The notes beneath the pieces are model-generated. The model saw only the letters and a list, made by a program, of their open reading frames with translations, was not told the DNA's origin and did not search any database. 47,046 nucleotides of DNA, taken from contig NZ_JNAM01000008.1 in the NCBI RefSeq assembly GCF_000759975.1, positions 1 to 47,046 of the forward strand. The letters run 5' to 3'. Shown here one piece after another: positions 36,487 through 45,969 of the stretch. How positions within the stretch are numbered: position 1 is the stretch's first letter; each line of letters begins with the position of its first letter. Made by a program: the position numbers and the translations under genes. The DNA is from Prochlorococcus marinus str. MIT 9302. GTDB lineage: Bacteria; Cyanobacteriota; Cyanobacteriia; PCC-6307; Cyanobiaceae.

Positions 36487-39400
36487 TTAAAAATTATGGA
36501 TTTCTTGTAGAGAGTATGTATTAATTTTATTGCTTTGCAAGGCTTTGATTGCTTTAATGGCTGCCCTAGCTCCAGGAATGGTAGTAAATGTTGGAATATT
36601 ATATTCCAACGCAGCACGTCTTAAATAGGCGTCGTCATGAAGAGCTTGAGATCCTATTGGAGTATTAATTACTAATTGAACAAGTCCTGAGCGAATTAGG
36701 TCCTCAATATTTGGTCTACCTTCATGCACTTTAAGCACTTCTTCAACTTGAATGCCTAAATCAACCAAGTATACAGCGGTACCTTTTGTTGCTATTAATT
36801 TAAATCCTAAAATTAATAATTCCCTGGCTATTTCTTCAAGATTTTTTTTATCTAAATCATTAGTAGACAAAAAAGCTACTCCTTCAGAGGGAACACCATT
36901 TCCTGCTGCTAATTCCGACTTAGCATAAGCAATTCCGAAATCTTTAGCTAAACCCATTACTTCTCCAGTAGATTTCATTTCAGGACCTAGTAGCGTATCA
37001 GACCCAGGAAATCTTTTGAAAGGCAAAACAGCTTCTTTTACTGCTTGATATTTTGGAGAAAACTCTTTGGTGAAATTAACATCTTCTAATGTAAAACCTT
37101 GCATTAATTGGGTAGCTAATTTTGCAACTGGTTTACCAATGGCTTTTGAAACGAATGGGACAGTTCTTGAAGCTCTGGGGTTTGCCTCAAGAATAAATAA
37201 TTTGTTTTCTTTATTATTTATATTTGTCACTGCAAATTGCAAATTAATTAAACCAACAACATTTAGTCTTTTTGCAATTAATTTAGTCCAATTCTTTACT
37301 TTATCTAATGTGGATGTTGAAAGAGAAATTGATGGTAAACAACAAGCCGAATCTCCAGAATGAATTCCTGCAGGTTCCACATGTTCCATTAGACCAGCAA
37401 TTACAACCGAACCTTCTGAATCACATAAAGCATCAACATCTATCTCAATAGCATTATTTAAATATTGATCAAGCAGGATTGGTTGATCTGGCGATACCTT
37501 AACTGCTTCAGAAATGTATCTCGATAATTCATTCTCATCATTAACAATTTCCATTGCCCTGCCTCCTAAAACATAAGAGGGTCTTACAACCAATGGGAAT
37601 CCAATATCTTTTGCTACCGTTTGTGCTTCATTTAGATTACGAGCTATGCCGTTTAAAGGTTGACTAATACTTAATTCTTCAAGTATTTTTGTAAATTCCT
37701 CTCTATTTTCAGCTAAATCTATAGAAATTGGAGAAGTCCCTAGGATTTTTGTTCCAGTTTTGACCCCATCATTAGATTTAAGCCATTCAAATAAAGGTAA
37801 TGATAATTTCAATGGGGTTTGACCTCCAAATTGAACAATCAAACCATAAGGATTTTCAGCTTCTATTATGTTGAGCACATCCTCCAAAGTTACTGGCTCG
37901 AAATATAAAATATCGCTAGTATCATAATCTGTTGATACAGTTTCTGGGTTACTATTAACCATTATTGTTTTGCAACCATTTGCAGAAGCTTGATATGACG
38001 CATGACAACAACAGTAATCAAATTCAATTCCCTGACCAATTCTGTTTGGACCTCCGCCAAGAATCATAATTTTTTCTGATTCATTATTTTCTGAAATCTC
38101 GCTATCAAAAATTTGAGAATTTAAATTAATAAAAGATTCTTCGTAAGTTGAATAATGATAGGGAGTTGATGACGAGAACTCTGCTGAACAGGTATCAACA
38201 GTCTTATAAATTGGTATTATCTTCAGGTCTTTTCTATAGGCTCTTACTTCAAAAAGCTCAGAATAAGTTAACTTTGCTATTTGTTGATCTGAAAAGCCTA
38301 ATTGTTTAGCATGTAGCATCAAATCCCTATCTAAAGAATAAAGTTTTTTATCCTTCAAAAAATCATGCTCAAAATTAAAGATATTTCGTAGTTTTTCGAT
38401 AAACCACAAATCTATATTAGTAACTTCTTTAATATAAGAATTAGTTTTTCCAAGCTGCATTGCTTTTTTAACTATTAGAATTCTTTCCGAAGTAGGGTTT
38501 CTTAAACTATTCTTTAGGTGATTTTCGTTCTTAAATTCATCAAGAGAATCACATTCCCATCCAAAAATACCTACTTCTAGGGATCTCAATGCTTTCTGAA
38601 ATGATTCTTCAAAAGAACGACCAATTGCCATTGACTCACCAACAGATTTCATAGCAGTGCTTAAGGTTTTTGATGAGCCTTTAAACTTTTCAAAGGCAAA
38701 TCTAGGAATTTTGGTAACTACGTAATCAATTGATGGTTCAAAACATGCAGGTGTTTTTTTTGTAATGTCATTAATAATCTCATCTAGTGTATAGCCAACT
38801 GATAATAAAGCTGCAATCTTGGCTATGGGAAATCCAGTTGCTTTACTTGCCAAAGCAGAGGATCTACTCACACGAGGATTCATCTCTATGACAATTACTT
38901 CTCCATTAGTTGGATTTATTGCAAATTGAATATTACTCCCTCCAGTTTCAACTCCTACCTCTCTAATGATTTTCAATGATAAGTCCCTTAATCTCTGATA
39001 CTCCTTATCTGTTAAAGTCTGAGCAGGAGCGACAGTAATGGAATCGCCAGTATGGACCCCCATAGGGTCTAAATTTTCAATACTGCAAACTATTACTACG
39101 TTATCTGCAGTATCTCTCATTACCTCCAATTCAAACTCCTTCCATCCAATAAGTGATTTTTCAATTAATATTTGATTACTTGGACTTTCCTCTAAACCTG
39201 TTGAACACAATTCTACAAATTCTTCAAGATTAAAAGCAATTCCACCTCCTACACCACCCAAAGTAAATGCAGGCCTTATAATAAGAGGATAGGAATTAAT
39301 TTTTTTTGATACCTCTTTAGCTTCAGTCAGGTTAGATGCTATACCAGATGGGCACACATTTACATTTATTTTTTCCATCGATTCTTTAAACAATTTTCTA

Positions 39401-39783
39401 TCTTCGGCTTTATTAATAGCTCTTAAATCAGCACCAATTAATTCAACATTATTTTTTTTTAAAAAATCTGACTCTGATAATTTAACAGCAAGATTCAATG
39501 CGGTTTGACCTCCCATCGTTGGAAGAATAGCATCAGGTTTTTCTCTTAAAATGATCTGGGAGACAATTTCAGGAGTCAAGGGTTCAATATATGTTTTGCT
39601 TGCGATCTCAGGATCAGTCATTATCGATGCCGGATTTGAATTTATTAAGATAATTTCATAACCAGCTTTCCTTAAAGCTTTGCAAGCTTGAGTGCCAGAG
39701 TAATCAAATTCGCATGCTTGTCCTATAACAATCGGTCCTGAACCAAGAATAAGAATTTTTTTAAGATCACCCCTTTGAGGCAT
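36487..39783 (-). CDS. carB: Carbamoyl-phosphate synthase large subunit
   Basis: 1098 residues, full length. It makes carbamoyl phosphate from bicarbonate, ammonia from CarA and two ATP, for arginine and pyrimidine synthesis. Two ATP-grasp halves are clear: the first begins [20 protein letters not shown] with [14 protein letters not shown], the second [20 protein letters not shown] with [14 protein letters not shown]. The C-terminal allosteric domain ([14 protein letters not shown]) follows. The product feeds dapB-independent amino-acid routes. Minus strand, single gene. Confidence 0.98.
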   Translation of the reverse strand: MPQRGDLKKILILGSGPIVIGQACEFDYSGTQACKALRKAGYEIILINSNPASIMTDPEIASKTYIEPLTPEIVSQIILREKPDAILPTMGGQTALNLAVKLSESDFLKKNNVELIGADLRAINKAEDRKLFKESMEKINVNVCPSGIASNLTEAKEVSKKINSYPLIIRPAFTLGGVGGGIAFNLEEFVELCSTGLEESPSNQILIEKSLIGWKEFELEVMRDTADNVVIVCSIENLDPMGVHTGDSITVAPAQTLTDKEYQRLRDLSLKIIREVGVETGGSNIQFAINPTNGEVIVIEMNPRVSRSSALASKATGFPIAKIAALLSVGYTLDEIINDITKKTPACFEPSIDYVVTKIPRFAFEKFKGSSKTLSTAMKSVGESMAIGRSFEESFQKALRSLEVGIFGWECDSLDEFKNENHLKNSLRNPTSERILIVKKAMQLGKTNSYIKEVTNIDLWFIEKLRNIFNFEHDFLKDKKLYSLDRDLMLHAKQLGFSDQQIAKLTYSELFEVRAYRKDLKIIPIYKTVDTCSAEFSSSTPYHYSTYEESFINLNSQIFDSEISENNESEKIMILGGGPNRIGQGIEFDYCCCHASYQASANGCKTIMVNSNPETVSTDYDTSDILYFEPVTLEDVLNIIEAENPYGLIVQFGGQTPLKLSLPLFEWLKSNDGVKTGTKILGTSPISIDLAENREEFTKILEELSISQPLNGIARNLNEAQTVAKDIGFPLVVRPSYVLGGRAMEIVNDENELSRYISEAVKVSPDQPILLDQYLNNAIEIDVDALCDSEGSVVIAGLMEHVEPAGIHSGDSACCLPSISLSTSTLDKVKNWTKLIAKRLNVVGLINLQFAVTNINNKENKLFILEANPRASRTVPFVSKAIGKPVAKLATQLMQGFTLEDVNFTKEFSPKYQAVKEAVLPFKRFPGSDTLLGPEMKSTGEVMGLAKDFGIAYAKSELAAGNGVPSEGVAFLSTNDLDKKNLEEIARELLILGFKLIATKGTAVYLVDLGIQVEEVLKVHEGRPNIEDLIRSGLVQLVINTPIGSQALHDDAYLRRAALEYNIPTFTTIPGARAAIKAIKALQSNKINTYSLQEIHNF

Positions 39784-39891
39784 AATTTAAACCTTCTATT
39801 TATTTCATGCTACTTATAAATCATCAGATGTTAATCTAGTTACTTGAAAAGCAACATTTGTTTCTATAGTATTGAAAGAAAATAATTTTTT

Positions 39892-40530
39892 ATGAGCGAA
39901 CTTCAACGACTTAAAAGTTTGTTGCCTCCAGAGAATGAAAGTTGGGTATTTATTGAAGCTGCTGCTGCTATAGATCCACCTTTAATAACACTTGAGGAAA
40001 TTGGTCGTGACGAAGTAGAAATCCAAATAGATTTAGATGAATGGGATAACTTTGCAATTGACCACAGAAATCTTTTATTTTGGCACGAAATAGGGAAAAT
40101 CCAAAATGACACAATTCCCAGAGATGGATGGGAAATGGCAGCTCTTGCAATAGGGCTTGGAGGGGCGATAGGGGAATTGTGGGTACAAGATGGTTTACTT
40201 TTATTACTTGCTCTTGGTTTATCAAGTTTTGCAGGGTATAGATTATATATAAAAAATAATTCTGAAAAAAAACTTCAAGATGCAATCTTTGCTGATGAAA
40301 AAGCTATAGATCTTGCATGTAGATTTGGATATAGCATCCCAAATGCTTACAAAAGTCTTGGAGGAGCATTAAAGGAGTTAATTGATAAAACTCGAAAGAA
40401 GAAAAAAAGAAGTTTCTTTGAGGATAGATTAGATGCATTAAGAAAAAGTGCTGAAAAAGCTAGATCAGAATTATCTCAGCAAGAAGGTTCAGAAAAATCA
40501 GTCTCAAGCGAAAATGTTTATGGACAATAA
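39892..40530 (+). CDS. DUF3318 family membrane protein
   Basis: 212 residues. The start ELQRLKSLLPPENESWVFIE and the FWHEIGKIQNDTIPRDGWEM segment are typical of the cyanobacterial DUF3318. Two hydrophobic stretches follow (AALAIGLGGAIGEL and LLLLLALGLSSFAGY, about 83-117), then a helical basic C-terminus. The function is unknown. It overlaps the rsfS start by about 17 bases; three or four genes here form a likely operon. Confidence 0.8.
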   Translation: MSELQRLKSLLPPENESWVFIEAAAAIDPPLITLEEIGRDEVEIQIDLDEWDNFAIDHRNLLFWHEIGKIQNDTIPRDGWEMAALAIGLGGAIGELWVQDGLLLLLALGLSSFAGYRLYIKNNSEKKLQDAIFADEKAIDLACRFGYSIPNAYKSLGGALKELIDKTRKKKKRSFFEDRLDALRKSAEKARSELSQQEGSEKSVSSENVYGQ

Positions 40531-40864
40531 AACTTTAGTTTTAATGGCAGCTAAAGCTTGTGATGATAAAAAGGCTAAAGACATAAAACTTATAAAAATA
40601 GACAAGGTATCGTTCATTAGTGAATGGATATTAATTGCAGAAGGATTATCTGATGTACAAGTTAGATCTATAACTAACTCTGTAGAGGGAGAGCTTAGAG
40701 AGAAGGCTAAAATTGAACCAATTAGAAAAGAAGGGGTAAACGAGGCGAAATGGGCTTTACTTGATTATGGTGATTTGATTGTAAATATTTTTCAACCAGA
40801 AATAAGAAAATTTTATGACCTTGAATCATTCTGGAGCAATGGAGATAATCTTACATTTCCATAA
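40514..40864 (+). CDS. rsfS: Ribosomal silencing factor RsfS
   Basis: 116 residues from ATG 40514 (MFMDNKTLVLMAAKACDDK); a second ATG two codons later is also possible. The longer frame back to 40448 runs through the DUF3318 gene and is unlikely. RsfS binds ribosomal protein L14 and keeps subunits apart when nutrients are short. The conserved pattern ALLDYGDLIVNIF and the IEGLSDVQVR-like helix (AEGLSDVQVRSITNSVE) are present. Confidence 0.9.
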   Translation: MFMDNKTLVLMAAKACDDKKAKDIKLIKIDKVSFISEWILIAEGLSDVQVRSITNSVEGELREKAKIEPIRKEGVNEAKWALLDYGDLIVNIFQPEIRKFYDLESFWSNGDNLTFP

Positions 40865-40874
40865 TTATTATTTT

Positions 40875-41369
40875 ATGAGCGAATCTAAATGTCCTGTACC
40901 GAGAGATCAGCAACCCACAAATGAATTCATTGAATTATCAAAATCCATCTTTTTTTCTTGGCCAAAAACAAAAAAATCACTAATACTTATATTAATTAAA
41001 TTCTGGGTGGGTACTTTTGTTATTTTTCTTGTTATTTCTTCAGGAAGTATATATTTTAAAACATCCCTTTTAAAATATATTTTATTAAGTTTTTTTAGTA
41101 GTTTATCAATACCTCTCTTAATTTCTATCAAGTTATATCTTGGATGGAATCACATATTTAAGAGATTATCATCAGAAAGAGTTGAGTATGAAGAATCTGG
41201 ATGGTATGACGGTCAAATATGGATAAAGCCGTTAGTTTTAAAAGAAAAAGAATCACTTATTGCCTCAATTGAGGTAAAGCCTATTTTGAAAAATTTAATT
41301 CAAATTTTATCTATTATCTCAATCTTAGCTTTATCAGGAATATTGCTATTTCAATATAACAATTTCTAA
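40875..41369 (+). CDS. CGLD27/DUF1230 membrane protein
   Basis: 164 residues from ATG 40875; the earlier frame start would overlap rsfS. The start CPVPRDQQPTNEFIELSKS and the WNHIFKRLSSERVEYEESGW segment are hallmarks of CGLD27 (DUF1230), conserved across cyanobacteria, algae and plants. Three membrane helices are seen. In algae and plants it is a chloroplast protein linked to photosynthesis; the biochemical role is unknown. The stop touches the next ATG directly. Confidence 0.85.
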   Translation: MSESKCPVPRDQQPTNEFIELSKSIFFSWPKTKKSLILILIKFWVGTFVIFLVISSGSIYFKTSLLKYILLSFFSSLSIPLLISIKLYLGWNHIFKRLSSERVEYEESGWYDGQIWIKPLVLKEKESLIASIEVKPILKNLIQILSIISILALSGILLFQYNNF

Positions 41370-42335
41370 ATGAGTTCTAACTTCAAAAACCTTTACACAT
41401 CGAATAATCCTCCATTACAAGCAATATTAATGAGAGGATCAAATATTGAGTCCATCCATAAAATTCATGCTGTTATTACCGACAAAAAAGGGAGGGTTTT
41501 AATGTGTGCAGGGAATCCAGAATATAAAAGTTTCATAAGGTCAGCATTAAAACCTTTTCAAGCAATACCTTTTGTTAGCAGTGGAGCTGCATCAAAAATC
41601 AATAATGATTCAAAATCAATTGCACTAGCATGCGGTTCACATAGTGGATCAAAAATTCATTCAAGGGAAGCCTTCAAAATTTTATGGGAATATGACATCG
41701 ATATTAATAATCTGAAATGTCCAAAATCAAAGATAAGTCCATTAGAACATAATTGTTCCGGCAAACATACTGCTTTTTTAGCTACATGCAAAAAAATGAA
41801 TTGGCCATTAGATACTTACTTAAAGGGGGATCATCCACTTCAAATCGAAATATTCAGAATTGTTTCTGAATTACTTCAAATCCCCATATCTGAAATAAAA
41901 GCACAGCGTGATGATTGTGGTGCCCCAACTCTTTATTTAAAACTATTAGAAATGTCTAAGTTATATTCTCTTCTAAGCAGTTCAGATAATGCTGAATTAG
42001 AACAAATCAGCAGAGCAATGATAACTAACCCAATAATGATAAGCGACAACAATAAATTTGATACAGAAATAATTAAGGCATCACATGGACAAGTTATAGG
42101 TAAAGGTGGTGCCGAGGGAATACAGTGCCTATGTAAGGTAAATGAAGGGATAGGACTTGCTTTAAAAGTAGAGGATGGTTCAAAAAGAGCCAAGCATGCA
42201 GTAAGTCTTCACTTACTTAAACAGTTAGAGTGGATATCTGACTTAAGAATTCAAGACATTGAAGACAAAGTTTTTAATTTTGCTCAAGGAGTCCGAATTG
42301 AAGTTAAAGGTCAATTAAAATTCCAAGAATCATAA
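41370..42335 (+). CDS. L-asparaginase II family protein
   Basis: 321 residues. Matches the thermolabile, Rhizobium-type asparaginase family: ILMRGSNIESIHKIHAVITD near the start, IRSALKPFQAIPFVSSGAA, ALACGSHSG and EHNCSGKHTAFLA, then QRDDCGAPT. These carry the conserved Ser, Lys and Cys residues of the active site in that family. It hydrolyses asparagine to aspartate and ammonia in the cytosol. Start ATG immediately after the CGLD27 stop; 45 bases before the tRNA gene. Confidence 0.88.
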   Translation: MSSNFKNLYTSNNPPLQAILMRGSNIESIHKIHAVITDKKGRVLMCAGNPEYKSFIRSALKPFQAIPFVSSGAASKINNDSKSIALACGSHSGSKIHSREAFKILWEYDIDINNLKCPKSKISPLEHNCSGKHTAFLATCKKMNWPLDTYLKGDHPLQIEIFRIVSELLQIPISEIKAQRDDCGAPTLYLKLLEMSKLYSLLSSSDNAELEQISRAMITNPIMISDNNKFDTEIIKASHGQVIGKGGAEGIQCLCKVNEGIGLALKVEDGSKRAKHAVSLHLLKQLEWISDLRIQDIEDKVFNFAQGVRIEVKGQLKFQES

Positions 42336-42380
42336 ACAAATCGAAAAAACAACCCTTTCAGATGTATGCTATGTATATAT

Positions 42381-42457
<77 letters not shown>

Positions 42458-42462
42458 ATGAG

Positions 42463-42487
42463 AAGCCCGTCATAGACGGGTTTTTTT
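42463..42487 (+). terminator. Rho-independent terminator after tRNA-fMet
   Basis: Stem CCCGTC (42466-42471), loop ATA, stem GACGGG (42475-42480), then seven T. Stem can be extended by A-T and G-T pairs. It ends the asparaginase-tRNA transcript. Confidence 0.85.
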
Positions 42488-42600
42488 ATTGCCTGAATGG
42501 ACTCAAGGATATGAGTAGGGTGCTAATAAGGGTACTAAAGAGACATGAGAGACACCAAAAACCTTTGAAAGACACCCAAATGTCAACTTTCTTTGATGTG
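42488..42600 (+). other. Repeat-bearing segment beyond tRNA, possible attachment-side remnant
   Basis: No gene. Short near-direct repeats lie here: GGGTGCTAATAA next to GGGTACTAAAGA, and GAGACACC followed by AAGACACCC. Closely spaced repeats directly behind a tRNA resemble the arm sites of tyrosine recombinases, but no integrase gene is in the window, so this is weak. Confidence 0.25.
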
Positions 42601-42603
42601 TTC

Positions 42604-43029
42604 TTAGTTAATAAGAATTGTTTGAGATCCATCTTTATTATCTGTTACGGTTATTTTTTTATTGGGAAATGACTTAGATAATAATCTTTTCAAATTTTTA
42701 TTTTTGTTTGAGATTATATATTCATTTTCTTTGGCATTAGCTTTCTCTATCTTGATCAGTTGCATCTTCTTCAAAAAAGCAATCCTCTCTTCTTGTTTAG
42801 CTTTCTCTATAGCTAGCCTATCTTCTTCTGCAACGACATCATCATTTGAATTGTTTTCAATCAACAATTTCTTTTGGTCTTTCAAAAGTAATTGGACCAA
42901 TTCTTTTTTTGTTTTACGACTATATAAGTGAATTGATAATTTTTTTGCTTCTAGACGTATTTCTCTGAAGCTTAGTTTAAGTAACTTATCTTTTATGTTT
43001 TCATCACTATCAAGGAGATTATTAATCAT
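42604..43029 (-). CDS. Protein with Rho-N/SAP-like N-terminal motif, 141 aa
   Basis: Residues about 14-50 (LLKLSFREIRLEAKKLSI then YSRKTKKELVQLLL) fit the helix-extended-helix SAP or Rho N-terminal fold, which binds nucleic acids. A long charged helix or coiled coil follows (ERIAFLKKMQLIKIEKANAK), then a beta-like end (KKITVTDNKDGSQTILIN). It is the first gene of the accessory stretch after the tRNA. The function is unknown; a DNA- or RNA-binding role is inferred only from the motif. Confidence 0.6.
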   Translation of the reverse strand: MINNLLDSDENIKDKLLKLSFREIRLEAKKLSIHLYSRKTKKELVQLLLKDQKKLLIENNSNDDVVAEEDRLAIEKAKQEERIAFLKKMQLIKIEKANAKENEYIISNKNKNLKRLLSKSFPNKKITVTDNKDGSQTILIN

Positions 43030-43127
43030 TATTTTTAAAAACTGCTAAAGAAGATAGTATGAATGTCCTAGATAATGCAATGTATTAATTACTTATTAAT
43101 AATTAAAAGTCGATATATTCTTACTAA

Positions 43128-43199
43128 ACCAAACCAATTCCTGATATAGATGATTTAATAGACGAGAAGGAAAATAAGTTTAATGATGTTTGGTGGTAA
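43128..43199 (+). pseudogene. Possible remnant coding end
   Basis: An open frame without start codon, DIDDLIDEKENKFNDVWW to a stop that overlaps the ATG of the next gene (TAATG). The overlap mirrors true gene junctions in this module, so it may be the tail of a lost gene. Confidence 0.25.
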
Positions 43200-43381
43200 T
43201 GAGTACTAAATGGAATGACAAATCCTGGCAGAAAGAATTCTTGAATATGAAGTCACATACTCCTGCTGATGCAAAGCTGCTAATGGGAGGTGTAAAAGGA
43301 TTAAAAGATGCTTGGCGTTTAGGAGTTCTTCATGTTGAATACGAAAGACTGAAGAAAATACAAGAGCAACAACAGCAATGA
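43199..43381 (+). CDS. Small hypothetical protein, 60 aa
   Basis: ATG at 43199 (MSTKWNDKSWQKEFLNMK); a TTG three codons earlier is possible but the ATG fits better. Helical, with a glycine pair (LLMGGVKGLKDAWRLG) and a Gln-rich tail (EQQQQ). Overlaps the next gene by four bases (ATGA). A partial copy of the tail (YERLKK...QEQ) is fused to a truncated DUF1651-like gene near 46150. The family is not recognised. Confidence 0.6.
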   Translation: MSTKWNDKSWQKEFLNMKSHTPADAKLLMGGVKGLKDAWRLGVLHVEYERLKKIQEQQQQ

Positions 43382-43542
43382 AAAAAGAAATAGATTGGAC
43401 AAAAGAATTAATAGAAAGTGGAAAGTTTAATAATCAATTTTCAAAAAATATATTAGAAAATGGAGCAAAGAATTATATGCTGGAAATTTATATGGGATAT
43501 ATGTATTCCAGATGGAGAAAAATTAGAGAGTTAACTAAATAA
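43378..43542 (+). CDS. Small hypothetical protein, 54 aa
   Basis: ATG at 43378 overlapping the previous stop by four bases, so the two are translationally coupled. Reads MKKEIDWTKELIESGKFNNQ and ends YMYSRWRKIRELTK. Basic and aromatic, predicted helical. No family recognised. The degenerate second copy of this region at 46162-46265 lacks it. Confidence 0.55.
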   Translation: MKKEIDWTKELIESGKFNNQFSKNILENGAKNYMLEIYMGYMYSRWRKIRELTK

Positions 43543-43756
43543 CAAATACCAAAATACAGACAGCTATGTTTAAGAACAAGCTAATGGTTTTAGAATTAAT
43601 TCTCATAATTATCTAGCTTTAGTAAGCTTAATTTCTCTCTTAATAAGTAACGGTATAACAACAATAAACATGTTCATTAGAAATACGTCTAATGGCATTG
43701 AATAAAAAAATCTCTACTCAATTAATAGCAATGATATTGATGTGCCAATAAAAAAA

Positions 43757-43783
43757 GAGGGTTTAACCAACCCTCCCTTTTTA
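43757..43783 (+). terminator. Terminator hairpin, usable in both directions
   Basis: Perfect 7-base stem GAGGGTT (43757-43763) / AACCCTC (43769-43775) with loop TAACC. Followed by CCTTTTT on the plus strand and, read from the other side, by a T run from the AAAAAA upstream. It would end the 43199-43542 genes and the convergent gene. Confidence 0.7.
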
Positions 43784-43806
43784 GATCATAATTAAGCAAG
43801 AAAATT

Positions 43807-43971
43807 TTAGGAATCTAATAATTCCATTTCTTTTTGAGCTTGCCTGATTCTTTCCTCAAAGACGGATCTCCTGTATGGAGTAACTTCTCCATTTTTAGTT
43901 GCCAAAAGCTGGGCTTGATTAAGCCTATTGGCTTTGTTGATTTTGTCTCTTATTTGTAAGAGGTTATTCAT
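43807..43971 (-). CDS. Small hypothetical helical protein, 54 aa
   Basis: ATG at 43971. Reads MNNLLQIRDKINKANRLNQA and ends RIRQAQKEMELLDS; charged, soluble, likely two helices with a turn at NGEVTPY. No cysteines and no family recognised. Convergent with the 43378 gene, the two sharing a bidirectional terminator. Confidence 0.55.
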   Translation of the reverse strand: MNNLLQIRDKINKANRLNQAQLLATKNGEVTPYRRSVFEERIRQAQKEMELLDS

Positions 43972-44126
43972 GGTCTTATGCAGTTAATGAGAATCCCGTT
44001 CCCTATTCCCATGTCATGCGTCCAGTTATATAAATATTGGATGAACGTAAATAAAAAATAACATTCAATAATTATTATTGCGAGAGTAATTCTTACTAAA
44101 TTTCCTTACTCTTTAAAAAACAAAAC

Positions 44127-44312
44127 CTAATCATCGTAGACCAGACAAAGAGGGTCGGATGGATTTAACTCACATTCCTTTTCCCAATAGTCTGCTAGGT
44201 CTGTTGACATCTTTTTCTCTTGGATTAGTTCCTTTAGAATTGAATAATCACTTGCATTATCAAGATCTCTTGAATTCTTATCTTGAATGCAGAATGTTGT
44301 TTTTAGTTTCAT
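44127..44312 (-). CDS. CP12-like C-terminal small protein, 61 aa
   Basis: ATG at 44312 with GAGGT eight bases upstream; the longer frame to 44417 is unlikely. The last 15 residues CELNPSDPLCLVYDD have the same C-x8-C spacing and YDD end as the C-terminus of CP12, the redox protein that binds GAPDH and phosphoribulokinase to switch off the Calvin cycle. The N-terminal part (IQDKNSRDLDNASDYSILKE) is not CP12-like and lacks the AWD_VEEL core. A paralogue lies at 46705. Redox control through a disulfide is plausible but not shown. Confidence 0.65.
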   Translation of the reverse strand: MKLKTTFCIQDKNSRDLDNASDYSILKELIQEKKMSTDLADYWEKECELNPSDPLCLVYDD

Positions 44313-44529
44313 GGTACTTACCTCTTGTTCATATCTATGGTCTAATCCGTTTAAATAGTTCGTTGAGAATTTTATGTGTGCGGTAAGAGGTACTAAATTG
44401 TACGGATTGAGGATCAAAAAGAACTCACTGATCTCGAGTGAGCGAGATAAAAATATTTTTGAGAGGATCTTGGAAGTCTTATTTTAGACCTGTGTTGCCA
44501 CTCTAAATTCGTATTGCTATAAATTTAAA

Positions 44530-44569
44530 GCGGACTAAAGTCTGTAAACTCCACGATGATTTAGTCCGC
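44530..44569 (+). repeat. Hairpin repeat, copy 2
   Basis: Arms GCGGACTAA and TTAGTCCGC as in copy 1, with a different first half of the loop (AGTCTGTAAAC) but the same TCCACGATGAT-type second half. Upstream of the CP12-like gene by about 220 bases. Confidence 0.8.
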
Positions 44570-44730
44570 TCCGATTCGAGCATTTTTGTTTTACGAGTAA
44601 TTATTCTAGAAATGTTTTTTGTTTGAATAATGTTATTAATAAGTGTTCGTAGTGATACAAATGTTTTGATTGTTAGATATAAGAGTTTTGTTTATTGCTA
44701 ATACACTTCGAATAAGGTTATTTAGGTCAG

Positions 44731-44763
44731 TTACTAAATCCTCGTGGAAAAGACTTTAGTAAA
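44731..44763 (-). repeat. Hairpin repeat, copy 3, inverted
   Basis: On the minus strand: arms TTACTAAA and TTTAGTAA around AGTCTTTTCCACGAGGAT. It shares ACTAA-AGTCT and TCCACGAGGATTTAGT with the other copies, but the outer GCGG/CCGC pairs have become TT/AA on both sides, keeping the stem. Confidence 0.7.
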
Positions 44764-45067
44764 TTTCTTTTATTGGTTACTAATGAGATCAGTCGAATCC
44801 CATTACGGCTCATCCTTAGTTCCAGCAAAAGTTCCTTCTAATTCGATCAAGAGTTTCTATTAAATTTTCAAGGTTCTTTAAGGTAGAAATTAAATAATTA
44901 TTTCTTAGTGTCTAATGCTTTACTAGAGTCTCATGCATTCTTTACAACTTCATACATGGAGTTCTAGCATTACCAATATAGCATAAACTATCCACTAATG
45001 GATCTATATTTACAAGCCGACACAAAATACGTTAATATCATAGTCATAAGAGAGGAATTGACTTGAG

Positions 45068-45469
45068 ATGACACAATCAAAACTTGAACAATTTCCGAAG
45101 ATAGACAACGAATCGTATAACCTTTTACGAGTCCTTACTATGTTTATGAAGTTAGATAAATCGCAGGACGTTCCACTTCAAGCAATGGCAGTATTTTGGT
45201 TTGTAGCGACCTTTCAGAATTGCAGTAAAAAGAATATTGAGGAACACTTTAAAATGAGTAAAGCTAGCGCATCAAGACTCACAGACTATTTAAGTAGATA
45301 TCACCGACTAGGCAAAGCTGGCTTAGGATTAATTTCAAAAGAATCTGATCCTAAAGATAAAAGGAAAACACTTTTAAAACTAACCAGGAAAGGTAAGGAT
45401 TTAATAGAAAAGTCTTTTAGTACACTTTATGAAGACGTAAAAGATTACGAAATAGACTATGAAGAGTAA
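45068..45469 (+). CDS. MarR-type winged-helix regulator, 133 aa
   Basis: A winged helix-turn-helix: recognition helix about residues 64-78 (SKASASRLTDYLSRY), wing about 83-106 with DPKDKRKTLLKLT, then a C-terminal helix (KGKDLIEKSFSTLYEDVKDY) for dimerisation. MarR proteins respond to small ligands or oxidation and usually repress neighbouring genes. Its stop overlaps the next ATG (TAATGA), and the cluster 45068-46161 is probably one transcript. A remnant of a paralogue lies at 461-607. GAGAGG precedes the ATG. Confidence 0.8.
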   Translation: MTQSKLEQFPKIDNESYNLLRVLTMFMKLDKSQDVPLQAMAVFWFVATFQNCSKKNIEEHFKMSKASASRLTDYLSRYHRLGKAGLGLISKESDPKDKRKTLLKLTRKGKDLIEKSFSTLYEDVKDYEIDYEE

Positions 45470-45654
45470 TGAATAACCTAATTAATCCTCTAGCACTTGG
45501 GAAAGTATTAAAGAAGTACAATTTAACTCCACAGAATAAGCAGCAAGTAGTCTTACTATCTAAACAGAAAACCGCAACATGGTCAGCAATACATAGACTT
45601 GCAAGAAAACTAGAATTTAAGCAGTCAGTAGTTGATCAACAGCAACAACATTAA
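45469..45654 (+). CDS. Small hypothetical protein, 61 aa, paralogue of the gene at 607
   Basis: ATG overlapping the MarR stop. MNNLINPLALGKVLKKYNLT start, helical WSAIHRLARKLEFKQS centre, Gln-rich end. Almost identical to the 58-aa protein of the left module, so the protein is kept although other module members decay. No family is recognised. Followed by ClpS-like after two bases. Confidence 0.7.
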   Translation: MNNLINPLALGKVLKKYNLTPQNKQQVVLLSKQKTATWSAIHRLARKLEFKQSVVDQQQQH

Positions 45655-45656
45655 CG

Positions 45657-45953
45657 ATGGAATTATCTACCACTTCACCTACTACAGTCTTAGAACCAAA
45701 GACAGTAAAACAAAAATATCCAGAAGCAAGAGTGATAGTTCTTGATGATAATTTTAATACCTTTCAACATGTAGCAAATTCCCTTTTGGCAATAATTCCA
45801 GGAATGAGTGAAAATAGATCATGGGCTCTAGCCATTGAAGTAGACCAGTCAGGTTCCACAGAAGTATGGAGAGGTAATTTTGAACAGGCTGAGTTTTATC
45901 ACGAGCAACTGGTAAGTAAAGGTTTAACTATGGCTCCAATTGAAAGAACATAA
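45657..45953 (+). CDS. ClpS-like adaptor (ClpS2 type)
   Basis: 98 residues with an unstructured 20-residue start and a ClpS fold: ARVIVLDDNFNTFQHVANSL (strand-helix), then IIPGM, then the second helix and AEFYHEQLVSKGL near the end. ClpS delivers N-degron proteins to ClpCP. The usual ligand-binding NDD is D30-D31-N32 here, so recognition of N-terminal residues may differ, as in cyanobacterial ClpS2. Its presence inside a MarR-led accessory cluster is unusual. It starts two bases after the previous stop. Confidence 0.8.
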   Translation: MELSTTSPTTVLEPKTVKQKYPEARVIVLDDNFNTFQHVANSLLAIIPGMSENRSWALAIEVDQSGSTEVWRGNFEQAEFYHEQLVSKGLTMAPIERT

Positions 45954-45969
45954 ATTTCATTGAGAGTAT

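Larger units (their letters stand above)
44418..45067. other. 650-base non-coding stretch with hairpins
   Basis: No credible gene. Holds an ATCTCG-AGTGAG-CGAGAT hairpin (44431-44448) shared in part with 351-383, hairpin repeat copy 2 (44530-44569), hairpin copy 3 (44731-44763), and an ATCCA-CTAA-TGGAT palindrome (44990-45003) about 65 bases before the MarR gene that might be its operator. Several stretches are not explained. Confidence 0.5.

Noticed and set aside
44159-44386. A 75-codon plus-strand frame
   Set aside because: It is antisense to the CP12-like gene, whose paralogue and conserved tail make that strand the real one.
44776-44815. A tRNA-like 3' half (TCGAATCCC...GGCTCA)
   Set aside because: The T stem and loop do not pair correctly and there is no 5' half; it is more simply a small imperfect hairpin.
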